A stretch of 64,000 nt of DNA from Acidobacteriota bacterium (GTDB lineage: Bacteria > Acidobacteriota > Thermoanaerobaculia > Multivoradales > J023). How positions within the stretch are numbered: position 1 is the stretch's first letter; every line of letters begins with the position of its first letter. The position numbers were made by a program, and so were the translations under genes. Under the pieces are notes generated by a model. It was not told the DNA's origin and ran no database searches. It worked only from the letters and a program-made list of their open reading frames with translations. This document shows, one piece after another, positions 44,668-53,728 of this stretch. The stretch is from contig JAJCXR010000021.1 in assembly GCA_029263315.1 (NCBI GenBank), forward strand, positions 1-64,000, in the 5' to 3' direction.

Positions 44668-47093
44668 GATGGCTCTCCTTCCGGATGATGGGCGCGATCC
44701 ATCACAGGCATGAAGCCCTCAGGTCCGGGAAACCTGGGATCGCCCACCATGGTGTCGCGCCCCGCTGGTCCCAAACCGACGCTCGATGTCTGCCAATGGG
44801 CCACCACCTGCACCACCAGCCAGATGACGACGATGGCCAAGCGAAAGACGAGGTGCTCCCCTTCCCCGAGGTCTCGCCCCAAAAGCGGCAGTTTGTGGGG
44901 TGGACCTTGGAGATAGACGATATAGCCGATCGCCAAGAGCGCGCTGGCGCAGAAGACATCCAATCCGCGGAGAAAAAAGAGGCGACGGCTGAACAGGGAA
45001 TCTCCCGGAGAAAACAACAGCCGGCGGAGAGCCATTGCCCAAGCTATCCACAAGACGTAGAAAGTAAGACCATTCTGAGCCAATGGCAACAGGAACCATG
45101 CCACCAGAAACATCCACCCGGCTCCGCCTATCTGAACCCTCCAACTCAGGCCCTTGGCTTGCACCGGAATCACTTGCCGACCTCGGTAAGCGCCGATCTG
45201 AGAGACCAACGCCAGCGTCCCCAACGAGGCTAGCAAGAGCAGCGGGAGGGCCTGCGCAACAACGCCAGTGAAAGACGTCAGCGTCAGTGATTCTGTCAGC
45301 GTTGAGGCCGCCTCACGGCAGTCCAAGACGATGAACGCCATGGCGACGGCCATCAACCACCGACCTGCGGTGAAGGCCCGGTGGAAGATCCTTCCGGGCA
45401 GACGGACAGTGACCAACAAGGCAAAGACGGACAGTAGGATGATCAGACGGGCGCCGATCGGCAGAAGGACTGAGCCCAGACTGGCAGCCTCCAAGATCGC
45501 CGCGCCGCGCAACCACTGGAAGGCCCAGAACGCCGACAGGACTGTCGTCGCAACGGCGAGACCTTCGGCGGCCACCCGTAGATGACTTCGCAGGATCTCG
45601 CTGGGCAACAGCGGGAGTGTGCCTAATAATTTGATGGAAGGGGTCAACCAATAGGCGGCCACGGCAGTCAAGATCGCCAGTCGAACCACCATCGCATCGT
45701 TGGCCCCGACATTCCCATCCATCGTGAGTCGCCAGTCGGTGATCCCAAGACCAACGAGCCATACTAGGGCCACCCTTATGGATAATTTGGGGAGGAGGGG
45801 GCTCCTGCGGCGCATCTCCTTGCGCAAATGCACCACTCGGTCCCGCCGGGTCATCGGTTCCCGTGACCTGTTGCGACTCGCCACCGCCCGGCGATCGCGC
45901 AGTTGCTGTGTCCTTTTGGCTCGTTTCTCGGCGGCAGCGCGCTGTCGCGCCAGCACTTCTGGAGATCTCGCCAGAGCCTTCGATTCCAGCCGCTCTTGTC
46001 TCGGCGATTCCACCAGATTCTGGAAGGCGAACCAGGAGGCCAGGACGGTCAACTGGACCCACAGACTCTGAACCTCCGCCAAACCGTCCAGGAATTCCGC
46101 CACGTAGGCAACGGTCAGCAGAAGTACGGCGGTGGCGTCCACCACCCGCACGGTAAGACTCAACCCCCTGCCCTCGAGGGAGCGCCAGCGAGGCACCTGA
46201 TAGGCCACCAGCAATGCCAAGACAACCATTTTCGCTGCCTCGATCCAAGCTCCAGAAGAGACCAAAAAGACGGAAACAAAAGCTAGCCCTCGAACCACCC
46301 ATCGGTTGGCGACGAACAGGGGTCTTGAGTGGTCGATGAAGGCCATCTGGTCCACCGCCGTCAACTGACGCTGCCAGGTGCTCGCCGTCAGCAGCAAGAT
46401 GAGCCCCAGGGTGGTGAGGTTGAGCCAAAGCAACATCTGCCCTTCGATGGCGAAATGGAATACCGCCGTGGCGCGCAGGAGCACCAGGAAAAATCCCTGG
46501 GCCAAGGCATAGATCCGCCGATGCCTTGGCAGCGCACCATGGCGGCTATCCGTCGGCAACCCAGCCAGCAGAATCATCGTCATCGAACAAACCAGGATGA
46601 TCAGATTCTGTAGCGTCCCCAAAGCGAACCAGGCGTTCGCCTCGAGCCCCTGGCTCCACACGTCCCGGCGCCGTAGCAGGAACAACACGGCCCAAAAGAA
46701 GAGGCATAGCTTCAAGCCGCGTAAGGCGAGACGCAGCACACAGCGGCTCAGATCTCCCTGTCGCACGGGAACCGTCGCCATCAAGGCGGCGGAGGGTAGA
46801 GATTGGCGGACGGCGGTCGCCAACAGGAGGCCGAGGAGCACCATCGCCCCCTCGTAGTCCATCAAGGATGTCCGCTGGCCCGCCCAGGCCCACACCGCCA
46901 GCGCAAGACCGAGCCGTACCAGTGTCACCGGCTCGACGAAGGCTCGCCAAAGGACTTGCTTCAGGTTCCCCAACAATCCCACCAGCGTCCGCGCCCCTCG
47001 CACCGCCAGAGGATCGACAAAAGCCACCAGGTGCTCAACTCTCTCTCTGGTGGACGACAGGTCCGGGGGAGCAGCCACCACCTGACTGACCAT
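44664..47093 (-). CDS. Membrane permease subunit of an ABC transporter, copy 1
   Basis: The product has 809 residues, with multiple hydrophobic helices (VTLVRLGLALAVWAWAGQ, LCLFFWAVLFLLRRRDVW, NLIILVCSMTMILLAGLP) and the same charged mid-loop (ESPRQERLESKALARSPEVLARQRAAAEKRAKRTQQLRDR) as copy 2. The ATG overlaps the ATPase stop and its own stop overlaps the copy 2 start, so the three proteins are probably made in fixed ratio. A pair of diverged permeases suggests a heterodimeric membrane part. Confidence 0.82.
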   Translation of the reverse strand: MVSQVVAAPPDLSSTRERVEHLVAFVDPLAVRGARTLVGLLGNLKQVLWRAFVEPVTLVRLGLALAVWAWAGQRTSLMDYEGAMVLLGLLLATAVRQSLPSAALMATVPVRQGDLSRCVLRLALRGLKLCLFFWAVLFLLRRRDVWSQGLEANAWFALGTLQNLIILVCSMTMILLAGLPTDSRHGALPRHRRIYALAQGFFLVLLRATAVFHFAIEGQMLLWLNLTTLGLILLLTASTWQRQLTAVDQMAFIDHSRPLFVANRWVVRGLAFVSVFLVSSGAWIEAAKMVVLALLVAYQVPRWRSLEGRGLSLTVRVVDATAVLLLTVAYVAEFLDGLAEVQSLWVQLTVLASWFAFQNLVESPRQERLESKALARSPEVLARQRAAAEKRAKRTQQLRDRRAVASRNRSREPMTRRDRVVHLRKEMRRRSPLLPKLSIRVALVWLVGLGITDWRLTMDGNVGANDAMVVRLAILTAVAAYWLTPSIKLLGTLPLLPSEILRSHLRVAAEGLAVATTVLSAFWAFQWLRGAAILEAASLGSVLLPIGARLIILLSVFALLVTVRLPGRIFHRAFTAGRWLMAVAMAFIVLDCREAASTLTESLTLTSFTGVVAQALPLLLLASLGTLALVSQIGAYRGRQVIPVQAKGLSWRVQIGGAGWMFLVAWFLLPLAQNGLTFYVLWIAWAMALRRLLFSPGDSLFSRRLFFLRGLDVFCASALLAIGYIVYLQGPPHKLPLLGRDLGEGEHLVFRLAIVVIWLVVQVVAHWQTSSVGLGPAGRDTMVGDPRFPGPEGFMPVMDRAHHPEGEPS

Positions 47094-48013
47094 CAGGCGT
47101 CCCCTTCCACCAAGTGCACAAATAGGCTTTCGAGGGAAGGATCCACCTCGTCTACGGAGGTAGCCCCCTTGTTTTCGAGACGGCGCACCAGATCAGCGGT
47201 TGATGATTCCCGAGTCCAGGCCGCCAGCTTCAAGGTATTGCCATCCTGTCGCTGCATCAACATGTCAGGAGACGGCTCGAGGAGCGGAGCCAGGTCGGCA
47301 AAATGAGCTTCCAAGCAGGCTAGAGAGCCCTTGAGATCCTCCAGAGGTGCTGCCAACAGGGGCCGATGCCGACCGATCACCACCACGTGATCCACCAAAC
47401 GCTCGACATCGCTGATCAAATGGGACGCCAGCAGCACCGTACGGCCAGGCTCCGCCATGTAGTCCACCACCCGCTCGGTGAAACGCCGCCGTACCACCGC
47501 ATCAAGGCTGGCGGTGGGCTCATCGAGAAACAACAGATCCGGCTCGAAAGCCAATGCCACCACCAAAGAGAGCTGTCGTTGCTGCCCGTTCGACAAGTCG
47601 CCCACCGGCCGGTGCAGCTCCAAGGTCAATCCAAAGTCATCCAGCAAATCGTTCTCGAGCTGCTGGTTCCAACGGCCACCGTAGAGAGGGCGGATGAAAT
47701 CCAGCTGCTCTTCGCCGGTGCGTTTGGGCTCGAACTGCGGCATCTGCGGCACATACCCCACACGCTGCCGAACCTCAAGCGTGTTCTCTAGAGCGTCGAG
47801 ACCGAGAACCTGGCATTGCCCGTGTTCCGGTTCGAGCATGCCGTAGAGGCACTGCAACAGGGTGCTCTTGCCACAGCCATTGCGCCCCAAGATGCCGCAA
47901 ATGGAACCGCGGGGGATTCGCATCTCGAAGCCGTCGAGGACCGGCTTACCCACATCGAACTCGAAATAGAGATCCTGTACCTGCACTGCTAAGTCTTCGA
48001 TGATCTTGTTCAT
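47093..48013 (-). CDS. ABC transporter ATP-binding protein
   Basis: The product has 306 residues from the ATG at 48013 (an upstream open frame adds 36 residues that read as antisense of the GntR end). Walker A GRNGCGKST, signature LSNGQQRQL, Walker B LLFLDEPTASLD and the H-loop SHLI are all present, so it is an active ATPase of the ABC-2/CcmA-like group. The last about 90 residues (LACLEAHFADLAPLLEPS, TADLVRRLENKGATSVDEVDP) are a C-terminal accessory domain seen in multidrug and bacteriocin-immunity type exporters. It lies between gntR and the two permease genes. Confidence 0.93.
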   Translation of the reverse strand: MNKIIEDLAVQVQDLYFEFDVGKPVLDGFEMRIPRGSICGILGRNGCGKSTLLQCLYGMLEPEHGQCQVLGLDALENTLEVRQRVGYVPQMPQFEPKRTGEEQLDFIRPLYGGRWNQQLENDLLDDFGLTLELHRPVGDLSNGQQRQLSLVVALAFEPDLLFLDEPTASLDAVVRRRFTERVVDYMAEPGRTVLLASHLISDVERLVDHVVVIGRHRPLLAAPLEDLKGSLACLEAHFADLAPLLEPSPDMLMQRQDGNTLKLAAWTRESSTADLVRRLENKGATSVDEVDPSLESLFVHLVEGDA

Positions 48014-48020
48014 GGTCAGC

Positions 48021-48410
48021 TCACTCCTCCGTTGCCAAGAGCTCCTCCGCCCGCCGTTTGAGAACGGCCAAGACCGTGTCGAGATCGACGCCGGCTTTCC
48101 AGGCGGTGAGCAGCAATTCATCCATGGGGGCGCGCAGCAGCTCCAACTGTTGGCGCTCGGTCAGCTTATGTTGAGGCGCTGTCACAAAGACTCCGCGGCC
48201 CCGTTGCCGCACCACCACCCCATTGGTCTCCAGCTCGCCATAGGCACGGGCCACCGTGTTGGGGTTGATGCGCAGCCGTAAAGCCAGCTCACGCACCGAC
48301 GGCAACTTGTCGCCGTCACTCAGCTCACCGCCGGCCACCAGTCGTTCCACCTGCTCAACGAGCTGGCTGTAGATGGGGTCGCGGGAGGTTGGGTCGAGTC
48401 GTATTTGCAT
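48021..48410 (-). CDS. GntR-family (YtrA subfamily) regulator of the ABC operon
   Basis: The product has 129 residues from the ATG at 48410 (a TTG at 48416 is in frame but gives only two more residues). A winged-helix GntR domain occupies residues 10-75 (IYSQLVEQVERLVAGGELSDGDKLPSVRELALRLRINPNTVARAYGELE, then VVVRQRGRGVFV). The short C-terminus of about 50 residues without a ligand domain is typical for YtrA-type repressors, which control adjacent ABC exporters. The operator at 48415-48441 overlaps its promoter, so autorepression is expected. Its stop lies 8 bases before the ATPase start. Confidence 0.9.
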   Translation of the reverse strand: MQIRLDPTSRDPIYSQLVEQVERLVAGGELSDGDKLPSVRELALRLRINPNTVARAYGELETNGVVVRQRGRGVFVTAPQHKLTERQQLELLRAPMDELLLTAWKAGVDLDTVLAVLKRRAEELLATEE

Positions 48411-48414
48411 CGTC

Positions 48415-48450
48415 AACTGTATTAGTACATTTAATACAGTTGTGTGTCAA
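48415..48450 (-). promoter_or_regulatory. GntR operator and promoter of the gntR-ABC operon
   Basis: A perfect 10-base inverted repeat, AACTGTATTA (48415-48424) and TAATACAGTT (48432-48441) with a 7-base centre, is the form bound by YtrA-type repressors. On the minus strand it overlaps TTGACA (48450-48445), 17 bases and TACTAA (48427-48422). The start point would lie only about 5 bases before the ATG at 48410, so the first gene may be translated with almost no leader. Confidence 0.6.
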
Positions 48451-48575
48451 TCACTAAATCGGTTACGAGCTGGACCGTAAACCAGTGGTCAGACGGGCCA
48501 CGAGGAGGTTTCGAGTCCCGTCTTGCGCTGTACAGAGAAGAGGCCCCTGAGCTGAGCTTCTTGTGAGATGCCGTA

Positions 48576-48604
48576 ATATCGAGATCAGCATATCGAGCTC
48601 AGCA
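48576..48604 (+). repeat. Two tandem 14-bp direct repeats in the CHAT gene promoter region
   Basis: ATATCGAGATCAGC and ATATCGAGCTCAGC are adjacent (one mismatch) in the AT-richer 229-base gap between gntR and the CHAT gene, ending 42 bases before the TTG start. Possible binding site for a regulator; no clear -35/-10 was seen next to it. Confidence 0.6.
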
Positions 48605-48645
48605 AATTTCAAGCAGTGGGGGCCTTCCTTAGGAGGTGAATCAAG

Positions 48646-51600
48646 TTGTCCGCCCCGTGGAGTCGGTCGGTGCTAGGAACTGTACTGGCATGGTTGCTGA
48701 TAGCCATGCTGAGCGCCTGCCATGGGATTCGGGAAACGCCGACGGACGACGGGCCCGTCAAGACTCTGGCGACGCAACGCCTGACGACCCTGCGGCTTTC
48801 GGGTCACAGCTACGGAATCTGCGACATTGAGGGTCCTTCTGAGATCGGCTTTTGCGCTCCGGCATCGACCTCCGGAGCCGGCCATGGGGACATGCAGCCG
48901 GCCTCGGCGTCACGGGGCGACGCCGCCGCAGCACCGAGCTTGGGTTCCTGGCAAAGTCGGGGCATCGTGCATCTTGCCTTGAAGGAGACAAAGCCCGCCG
49001 TCGCCGACTTCCAGGCTGCCCTGGCTTTGGCGCCAACGGACCCTCGGCTACTCAACGACCTTGCCGTCGCCCTGTGGTTGCACTCCGTCGAAACGGACGA
49101 CCCACGTCGCTTGGCAGCGGCTTTGGAGGCGCTAGAGAGGGCGACTGTCGAGGCCACCGCCCAGGGGTCGAAATCGCTAGAAGCCATGTTCAATCACGCC
49201 TTGCTGCTCTCCCACTTGGGGCTGGAACACAGCGCCAACGACGCCTGGAAGGCTTACCTCTCCATCGACTCGGATTCCCCATGGGCATTGGAAGCCCAGC
49301 TATGGCAGCAACGAGCCCAGGGCCCACGGCTGCCATCCTGGAAAAGCCAAGTGGCGACCTTCGAGCAGGCTCTGCAGAGCGAAAATACAAGACAGCTGGA
49401 TGCTCTCGTGCAGCGCTATCCAGAGGAGATTCGGGTCTATGGCGAACGGCAGTTACTCGGCGCCTGGGCTCGAGCCATGGCGAGGGATGGGCAGCCGGAG
49501 GCTGCCTTTCTGCTGGCATCTACCCAAACCCTCGCCACGGCCAGGCTACGGGTGTTCGACGACGCCTCGATGGTCGAGGCGGTGACGATCATCGAGAATG
49601 CTCAGCGACCCACAGACCCCAGGCGATTGAGCTTGTTGGTGACCGGTCACTTAGCCTTTGCCGAAGGGCTCGACACCCTTTCTCAGGGCGACTCGGAAGC
49701 CAGTGCTGACAACTTCGACCGTGCTCGGTCCTTTCTCGAAGAGGCAGGTAGTCCCTATGCTGCACAGAGCGAGCTAGAAATTCTACGTTGTCTGTATCGG
49801 CAAAACCGCTATGACGAGGTAGCGCGTCGAGCAGGCACTCTCATCTCCAGCCTGGAGATGAGTCCTAGTGCCGAGCTTCGCATCAGAAGCCTATGGATTG
49901 AAGGATCAGCCCTCTTGGTGATGGGACGTTCATCGGAAGGCTTGCGATCCTACAACCGAGGTTTGGCGCTGACCATCCAACACCGCGACGCCGTGCGCCA
50001 GGGCATTCTCCACATGATGGTGGCCAGCGCCTATGGGGAGCTCGGGGACCTCGCCAACGCTTGGCGTCATCGCCTTGGCGCCCTGCGCCTGCTGGCGGGT
50101 CGCGAGACAGACCCCAAATTGGGTCTCGCCCTGGCCGAAGCGGCCTACGGTGCTCTACAACTGGATCTGCCTTGGGCAGCCTTGAAGATACAAAAGGAGG
50201 TAGTAGCTCTGGCTGATTCCAAGGACGACCCCCTGCCGCAGGTCATAGCCAGGCGCAATCAAGCGTCGATGCTCGGTCGGCTCGGAAAGCGTGCGGCAGC
50301 TCTGGAGACTTTGCATGAAGCGAGTCAGCTCAGCTGGCGCATCGCCGACCTCGAGCAGCGCCGCTGGGCCGAGGTCGACCTACGCTTCGAGGAGGCTCGT
50401 TGGATGCTGAATCACCAGCCAGAGATGGCGATTGAGCAGCTATCCGAAGTCTTGGCGGCCTACCAAGACACCGACTTCGAGATTCTGCTGCCTTGGGTGC
50501 TGCGCCTACGGGCCAAGGCTCATCAGCTGTTGGCTGATGCAGCAGGAGCCGAAAGAGATCTGCAAAGCGCCCTCGGCCACTTGGATCGCTTACGGTCATT
50601 GCGTCTCCGCCAGGAGCACCGCTTCTCCTTCATTGACGGCTTCCAGACCATCTACAACGACTTGCTGCGGCTACAAATCGATGTCGCCGAGCCCTCCGCC
50701 GTGCTCGACACCATGGAACGGGCGCGCTCTCGGCTGTTGCTCGATCGCCTGGGCCAGGGCCAGATGCCCCTTCAAGATGGGGCACCCCTGGTGGCGAGAA
50801 CCCGTCCCGTCGACGAGCTCGTGTCTCTCCTACCAGACGATGTCACTTACGTTGCCTTCCACAGCCTGGCGGACCGGCTACTGGTGACGGCGATCCAGAA
50901 TGGCAAAATTCGGGCCCAGGAAAATATCGATCTGACCGCCGCCGTTTTACAAACCAAGATCCTGGGCTTGGCCACCGCGACGACAAAAGAACAGTCATTG
51001 GACTTGGCCAACCTCCATCGCCTCTTGCTGGGACCGATCACCCAACATTTGAAAGTGGGCCAGCCCCTAGTCGTGGTACCCCATGGAGCCCTCTTCGGCC
51101 TGCCCTTCGCCGCCTTGATCGATCCCGCCACGGGTCGCTACCTGGTGCAAGACCATCCACTGCTCATCGTTCCCAGCCTCAACGTGTTGCTAGCGTTGCA
51201 AGCCAGGGCCAACAACCGTCCCCCCCTTCCCCTCGACGGCTTGATCCTCGCCGACCCTGCGTTCGATCGCAGCCTCTTCCCGGCGACGCTATCGCGCTTG
51301 CCGGGAGCCGCCGACGAAGGCGTCGCCGTGGCGGCCCTACTGAAGACATCCCGGTTGTTGCAAGGCAAGGACGCCAGCCGAGCCGCCCTGATGCGCCACA
51401 TGGGTAGCTATGCCATCGTCCACCTCAGTGTCCACGGCCTGGCCAACACAGAAGCTCCCCTGCGTTCGCGGCTTGCCCTAGCACCCGAGGCGGATGATTC
51501 CGGCGTCCTCTACGGGCGAGATTTGGTGACCGGTGTCTCACTCCAGCAAACCCGTCTTGTTGTGCTCGCCGCATGTCGCTCCGCCGAGGGAGGCACTGCT

Positions 51601-51906
51601 CCCAGCGAAGGGGTCAGCGGCTTGGTATGGCCTCTGCTGGCGGGAGGCGTATCGCAGGTATTGGCCACCGTTCTGCCCGTCGACGACGCGACGTCATCCG
51701 CCCTCATGGAGCGTTTCTACCGTCATTTGGTCACGAGTCGGGAGCCACTCCATGCCTTGCGCTCAGCACAGTTGGAGAGTATTTCCGTCCAGGGTTCCGA
51801 CCCCAGAGCAAATCCCTTGGACTGGGCATCGTTCCAGCTTTATGGCTCCATCACTGCACAAAATTCTTTGATGCGTCCAGAAAACACAGCCGGGTCGGCC
51901 CGGTAA
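48646..51906 (+). CDS. TPR-CHAT protease-like lipoprotein
   Basis: The product has 1086 residues from the TTG at 48646, fixed by AGGAGGTG seven bases upstream. The N-terminus is a lipoprotein signal (TVLAWLLIAMLSACHG). Residues about 90-660 are helical TPR-like repeats (SALLVMGRSSEGLRSYNRGLALTI, GDLANAWRHRLGALRLLAG). The last 330 residues are a CHAT domain of the caspase-like (clan CD) fold: catalytic His930 in HLSVHGLAN and Cys977 in VVLAACRSAEGG are both present, so it may be an active protease. TPR-CHAT proteins can be parts of regulated-death or defence modules, but this one is predicted to be lipid-anchored outside the cytoplasm. An AT-rich gene of unknown function follows 19 bases later. 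Confidence 0.88.
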   Translation: MSAPWSRSVLGTVLAWLLIAMLSACHGIRETPTDDGPVKTLATQRLTTLRLSGHSYGICDIEGPSEIGFCAPASTSGAGHGDMQPASASRGDAAAAPSLGSWQSRGIVHLALKETKPAVADFQAALALAPTDPRLLNDLAVALWLHSVETDDPRRLAAALEALERATVEATAQGSKSLEAMFNHALLLSHLGLEHSANDAWKAYLSIDSDSPWALEAQLWQQRAQGPRLPSWKSQVATFEQALQSENTRQLDALVQRYPEEIRVYGERQLLGAWARAMARDGQPEAAFLLASTQTLATARLRVFDDASMVEAVTIIENAQRPTDPRRLSLLVTGHLAFAEGLDTLSQGDSEASADNFDRARSFLEEAGSPYAAQSELEILRCLYRQNRYDEVARRAGTLISSLEMSPSAELRIRSLWIEGSALLVMGRSSEGLRSYNRGLALTIQHRDAVRQGILHMMVASAYGELGDLANAWRHRLGALRLLAGRETDPKLGLALAEAAYGALQLDLPWAALKIQKEVVALADSKDDPLPQVIARRNQASMLGRLGKRAAALETLHEASQLSWRIADLEQRRWAEVDLRFEEARWMLNHQPEMAIEQLSEVLAAYQDTDFEILLPWVLRLRAKAHQLLADAAGAERDLQSALGHLDRLRSLRLRQEHRFSFIDGFQTIYNDLLRLQIDVAEPSAVLDTMERARSRLLLDRLGQGQMPLQDGAPLVARTRPVDELVSLLPDDVTYVAFHSLADRLLVTAIQNGKIRAQENIDLTAAVLQTKILGLATATTKEQSLDLANLHRLLLGPITQHLKVGQPLVVVPHGALFGLPFAALIDPATGRYLVQDHPLLIVPSLNVLLALQARANNRPPLPLDGLILADPAFDRSLFPATLSRLPGAADEGVAVAALLKTSRLLQGKDASRAALMRHMGSYAIVHLSVHGLANTEAPLRSRLALAPEADDSGVLYGRDLVTGVSLQQTRLVVLAACRSAEGGTAPSEGVSGLVWPLLAGGVSQVLATVLPVDDATSSALMERFYRHLVTSREPLHALRSAQLESISVQGSDPRANPLDWASFQLYGSITAQNSLMRPENTAGSAR

Positions 51907-51925
51907 CAACCCTGAGGAGATTCTG

Positions 51926-53113
51926 ATGATTACGTTGCGGATTATTTTCTATGGTTTGATTGCTTTTGCACCCGGTGCCTTCGACGATGGGACGATGGCG
52001 GCGATCTCCATTGACCCCGCCTCGGTCGAAGATGGCCACGTCCACGAGACCAGAATCTGGCAATACGAAAGTGTGCGTAAACGCCTTACACCAATCATCG
52101 AGCCTCAAACTGGAGAAGTTGTCTTTAAGAACAGATACCTTTCAATCAGAGAACTGGCTAACCAACCACCCGCCGTCACTGAAAACTTCCGAAATGCCGA
52201 GGACTCCCAACTAGAAATGGTTCCAAGAGGGAAGAACCACTTCAGGGACATCAGTTGGATTCCCGTCCTAGAAGACATCGAACCCTATGCAGGAGGATTG
52301 ATCTCTTCAACCCTATGGGCACCACCGGAGTACCTAAACAGTATTTTCAAAATTGGAGGAGGAACACTTATACCATGCCACGTGGTTCACGAAGATGGCA
52401 AAGAAAACAAAATTCGAATTTTTCGCTTCAAGGCTAAAGGAGAAAACGATACAACATCAGACCCTAAACAGTCCATAGCCGACGCCGTGATGCTAGAAAT
52501 GGAGATCAAAAACACGTCAGTCACTCTTCTCTCCCAAACCTTGGGCCAGATTTCCACAGAAGACATCGTACTTCGACCGAAGAATGGCGAGAAAAGCATC
52601 ACAATAGTCATTGCAAACACCAAGAAATTAGACGAAGGCGACTGCACTCTGGAAGGCGAGGAGAATTGGGAAAAAGCAATAGATCATCATTTCGGCGCCT
52701 TCTACAATCTCACCCACTACTTTGTCAAGGCATCAGAATGGCGCCTTCCTCACGAAGAAGAAAGCCAATCTGTTGAAGCAGATCTACAGATCTGCGAAGC
52801 AGAAATTACTGCGCTAAAAAAGAACTTAGACACGGAAGCTAAAGGCACTTTCTTTGTAGATCAAATTCCGGAGGATGTCAATTGCGTAGATGTCACCCCA
52901 CATTCTGCGCAGATTTGTTCTCCAAGCATGTTTTCATATGTCATGGAACCCTCTTCAGATCAGATTTTTGGTTCAATCAACATCTCGGAAACTTCAACCA
53001 GGAATTTGACCAGCCCCTCTACCTCCACCACGACCGCGAGACCCCCAAGACCCACCGATCGTAATCGCCCTGTGACCGGAATCCCAAGGCGCCAACAACA
53101 ACCCCGACCCTAG
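51926..53113 (+). CDS. Unknown AT-rich gene next to the CHAT protease
   Basis: The product has 395 residues and begins MITLRIIFYGLIAFAPG. No domain was identified with certainty. There is no typical signal peptide; the body is charged with a few cysteines (IPCHVVHED, QICEAEI, AQICSPSM), and the last 50 residues are Ser/Thr/Pro/Arg-rich (SPSTSTTTARPPRPTDRNRP). GC is clearly lower than around it (about 47% by eye from 52000 to 52900), suggesting recent acquisition. It starts 19 bases after the CHAT gene (GAGGAGA-type site before the ATG), so the two are likely co-transcribed. It may be the protease's substrate, effector or partner, but this is inference only. Confidence 0.7.
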   Translation: MITLRIIFYGLIAFAPGAFDDGTMAAISIDPASVEDGHVHETRIWQYESVRKRLTPIIEPQTGEVVFKNRYLSIRELANQPPAVTENFRNAEDSQLEMVPRGKNHFRDISWIPVLEDIEPYAGGLISSTLWAPPEYLNSIFKIGGGTLIPCHVVHEDGKENKIRIFRFKAKGENDTTSDPKQSIADAVMLEMEIKNTSVTLLSQTLGQISTEDIVLRPKNGEKSITIVIANTKKLDEGDCTLEGEENWEKAIDHHFGAFYNLTHYFVKASEWRLPHEEESQSVEADLQICEAEITALKKNLDTEAKGTFFVDQIPEDVNCVDVTPHSAQICSPSMFSYVMEPSSDQIFGSINISETSTRNLTSPSTSTTTARPPRPTDRNRPVTGIPRRQQQPRP

Positions 53114-53137
53114 CCGAAATACCACAGCGGTGAGATA

Positions 53138-53168
53138 GTGGACAGCACAGCGTCCACACCCAGTGGAC
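53138..53168 (+). promoter_or_regulatory. Inverted GTGGAC/GTCCAC repeats before the cupin gene
   Basis: GTGGAC (53138-53143), GTCCAC (53152-53157) and GTGGAC again (53163-53168) lie 20-50 bases before the start at 53190. Arms are symmetric around an 8-base centre. A repressor or activator site is likely; its protein is not known. Confidence 0.4.
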
Positions 53169-53189
53169 GCCCTAACTAAGGAGACACCC

Positions 53190-53678
53190 ATGCGCCCCCA
53201 CCACTTACTCATTGCCGCCCTACTGCTCCTCGTCCCGACCTCGGTAGCTGTCGCCGATTGTGGTCAAGATCATGGGCATGACGCCGCCAACCACCAGATG
53301 CTGCAATTGCCCGACATGGCCGGCGACGGCGACGCCAAGGAAGTGAACGTGATGATGGACGAGGCCTATTTGAAGCTGGCCACCATCACTCTGCGTCGCG
53401 GCACGGTGTTGCCCGCCCACAGCGCCCCGGTAGCGGCGACGATTCAGGTGCTGGAGGGCAATGGCATCATCCACGTCGCGGGCGAAGCGGTGACGGTGAC
53501 CGACGGCAGCATCGTGGTGCTGACGGCGGGCCAGGAGCATGACGTGGTGCCGGAGAAGGACAGCGACATGCTGCTCCTGGTGCACTATCTACGCTCCACT
53601 GAAGGCGGTGGCGAGGCCGAGGATCACCACGGCGATGACCACGGCGACAAGCACGACGACGACCACCACACCCACTGA
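53190..53678 (+). CDS. Exported cupin with histidine-rich tail
   Basis: The product has 162 residues from the ATG at 53190 (TAAGGAGAC upstream). Signal peptide HLLIAALLLLVPTSVAVA. A single cupin barrel occupies residues about 45-125 (ITLRRGTVLPAHSAPVAATIQVLEGNGIIHVAGE; VVLTAGQEHDVVPEKDS) with a His-containing metal site. The C-terminus is a run of His and Asp (HHGDDHGDKHDDDHH) that could bind metal such as zinc or copper. It is probably a periplasmic metal-binding or sensing protein; the operator-like repeats before it suggest regulation. No partner gene is recognised. Confidence 0.85.
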   Translation: MRPHHLLIAALLLLVPTSVAVADCGQDHGHDAANHQMLQLPDMAGDGDAKEVNVMMDEAYLKLATITLRRGTVLPAHSAPVAATIQVLEGNGIIHVAGEAVTVTDGSIVVLTAGQEHDVVPEKDSDMLLLVHYLRSTEGGGEAEDHHGDDHGDKHDDDHHTH

Positions 53679-53728
53679 TTTCGATCGTCGCTGCCCACAG
53701 CCGGCACCACAGCGTGTAGTATCCGCCG

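Noticed and set aside
48480..48530. T-arm-like GGTTTCGAGTCCCGTC sequence in the gap before the CHAT gene
   Set aside because: The rest of a tRNA (acceptor stem, D-arm, anticodon) cannot be found; probably chance, though an old integration remnant cannot be excluded.
51926..53113. Bacterial gasdermin next to a protease
   Set aside because: The CHAT neighbour suggested it, but the protein is longer than bacterial gasdermins and has no N-terminal cysteine or typical sequence; kept as unknown.
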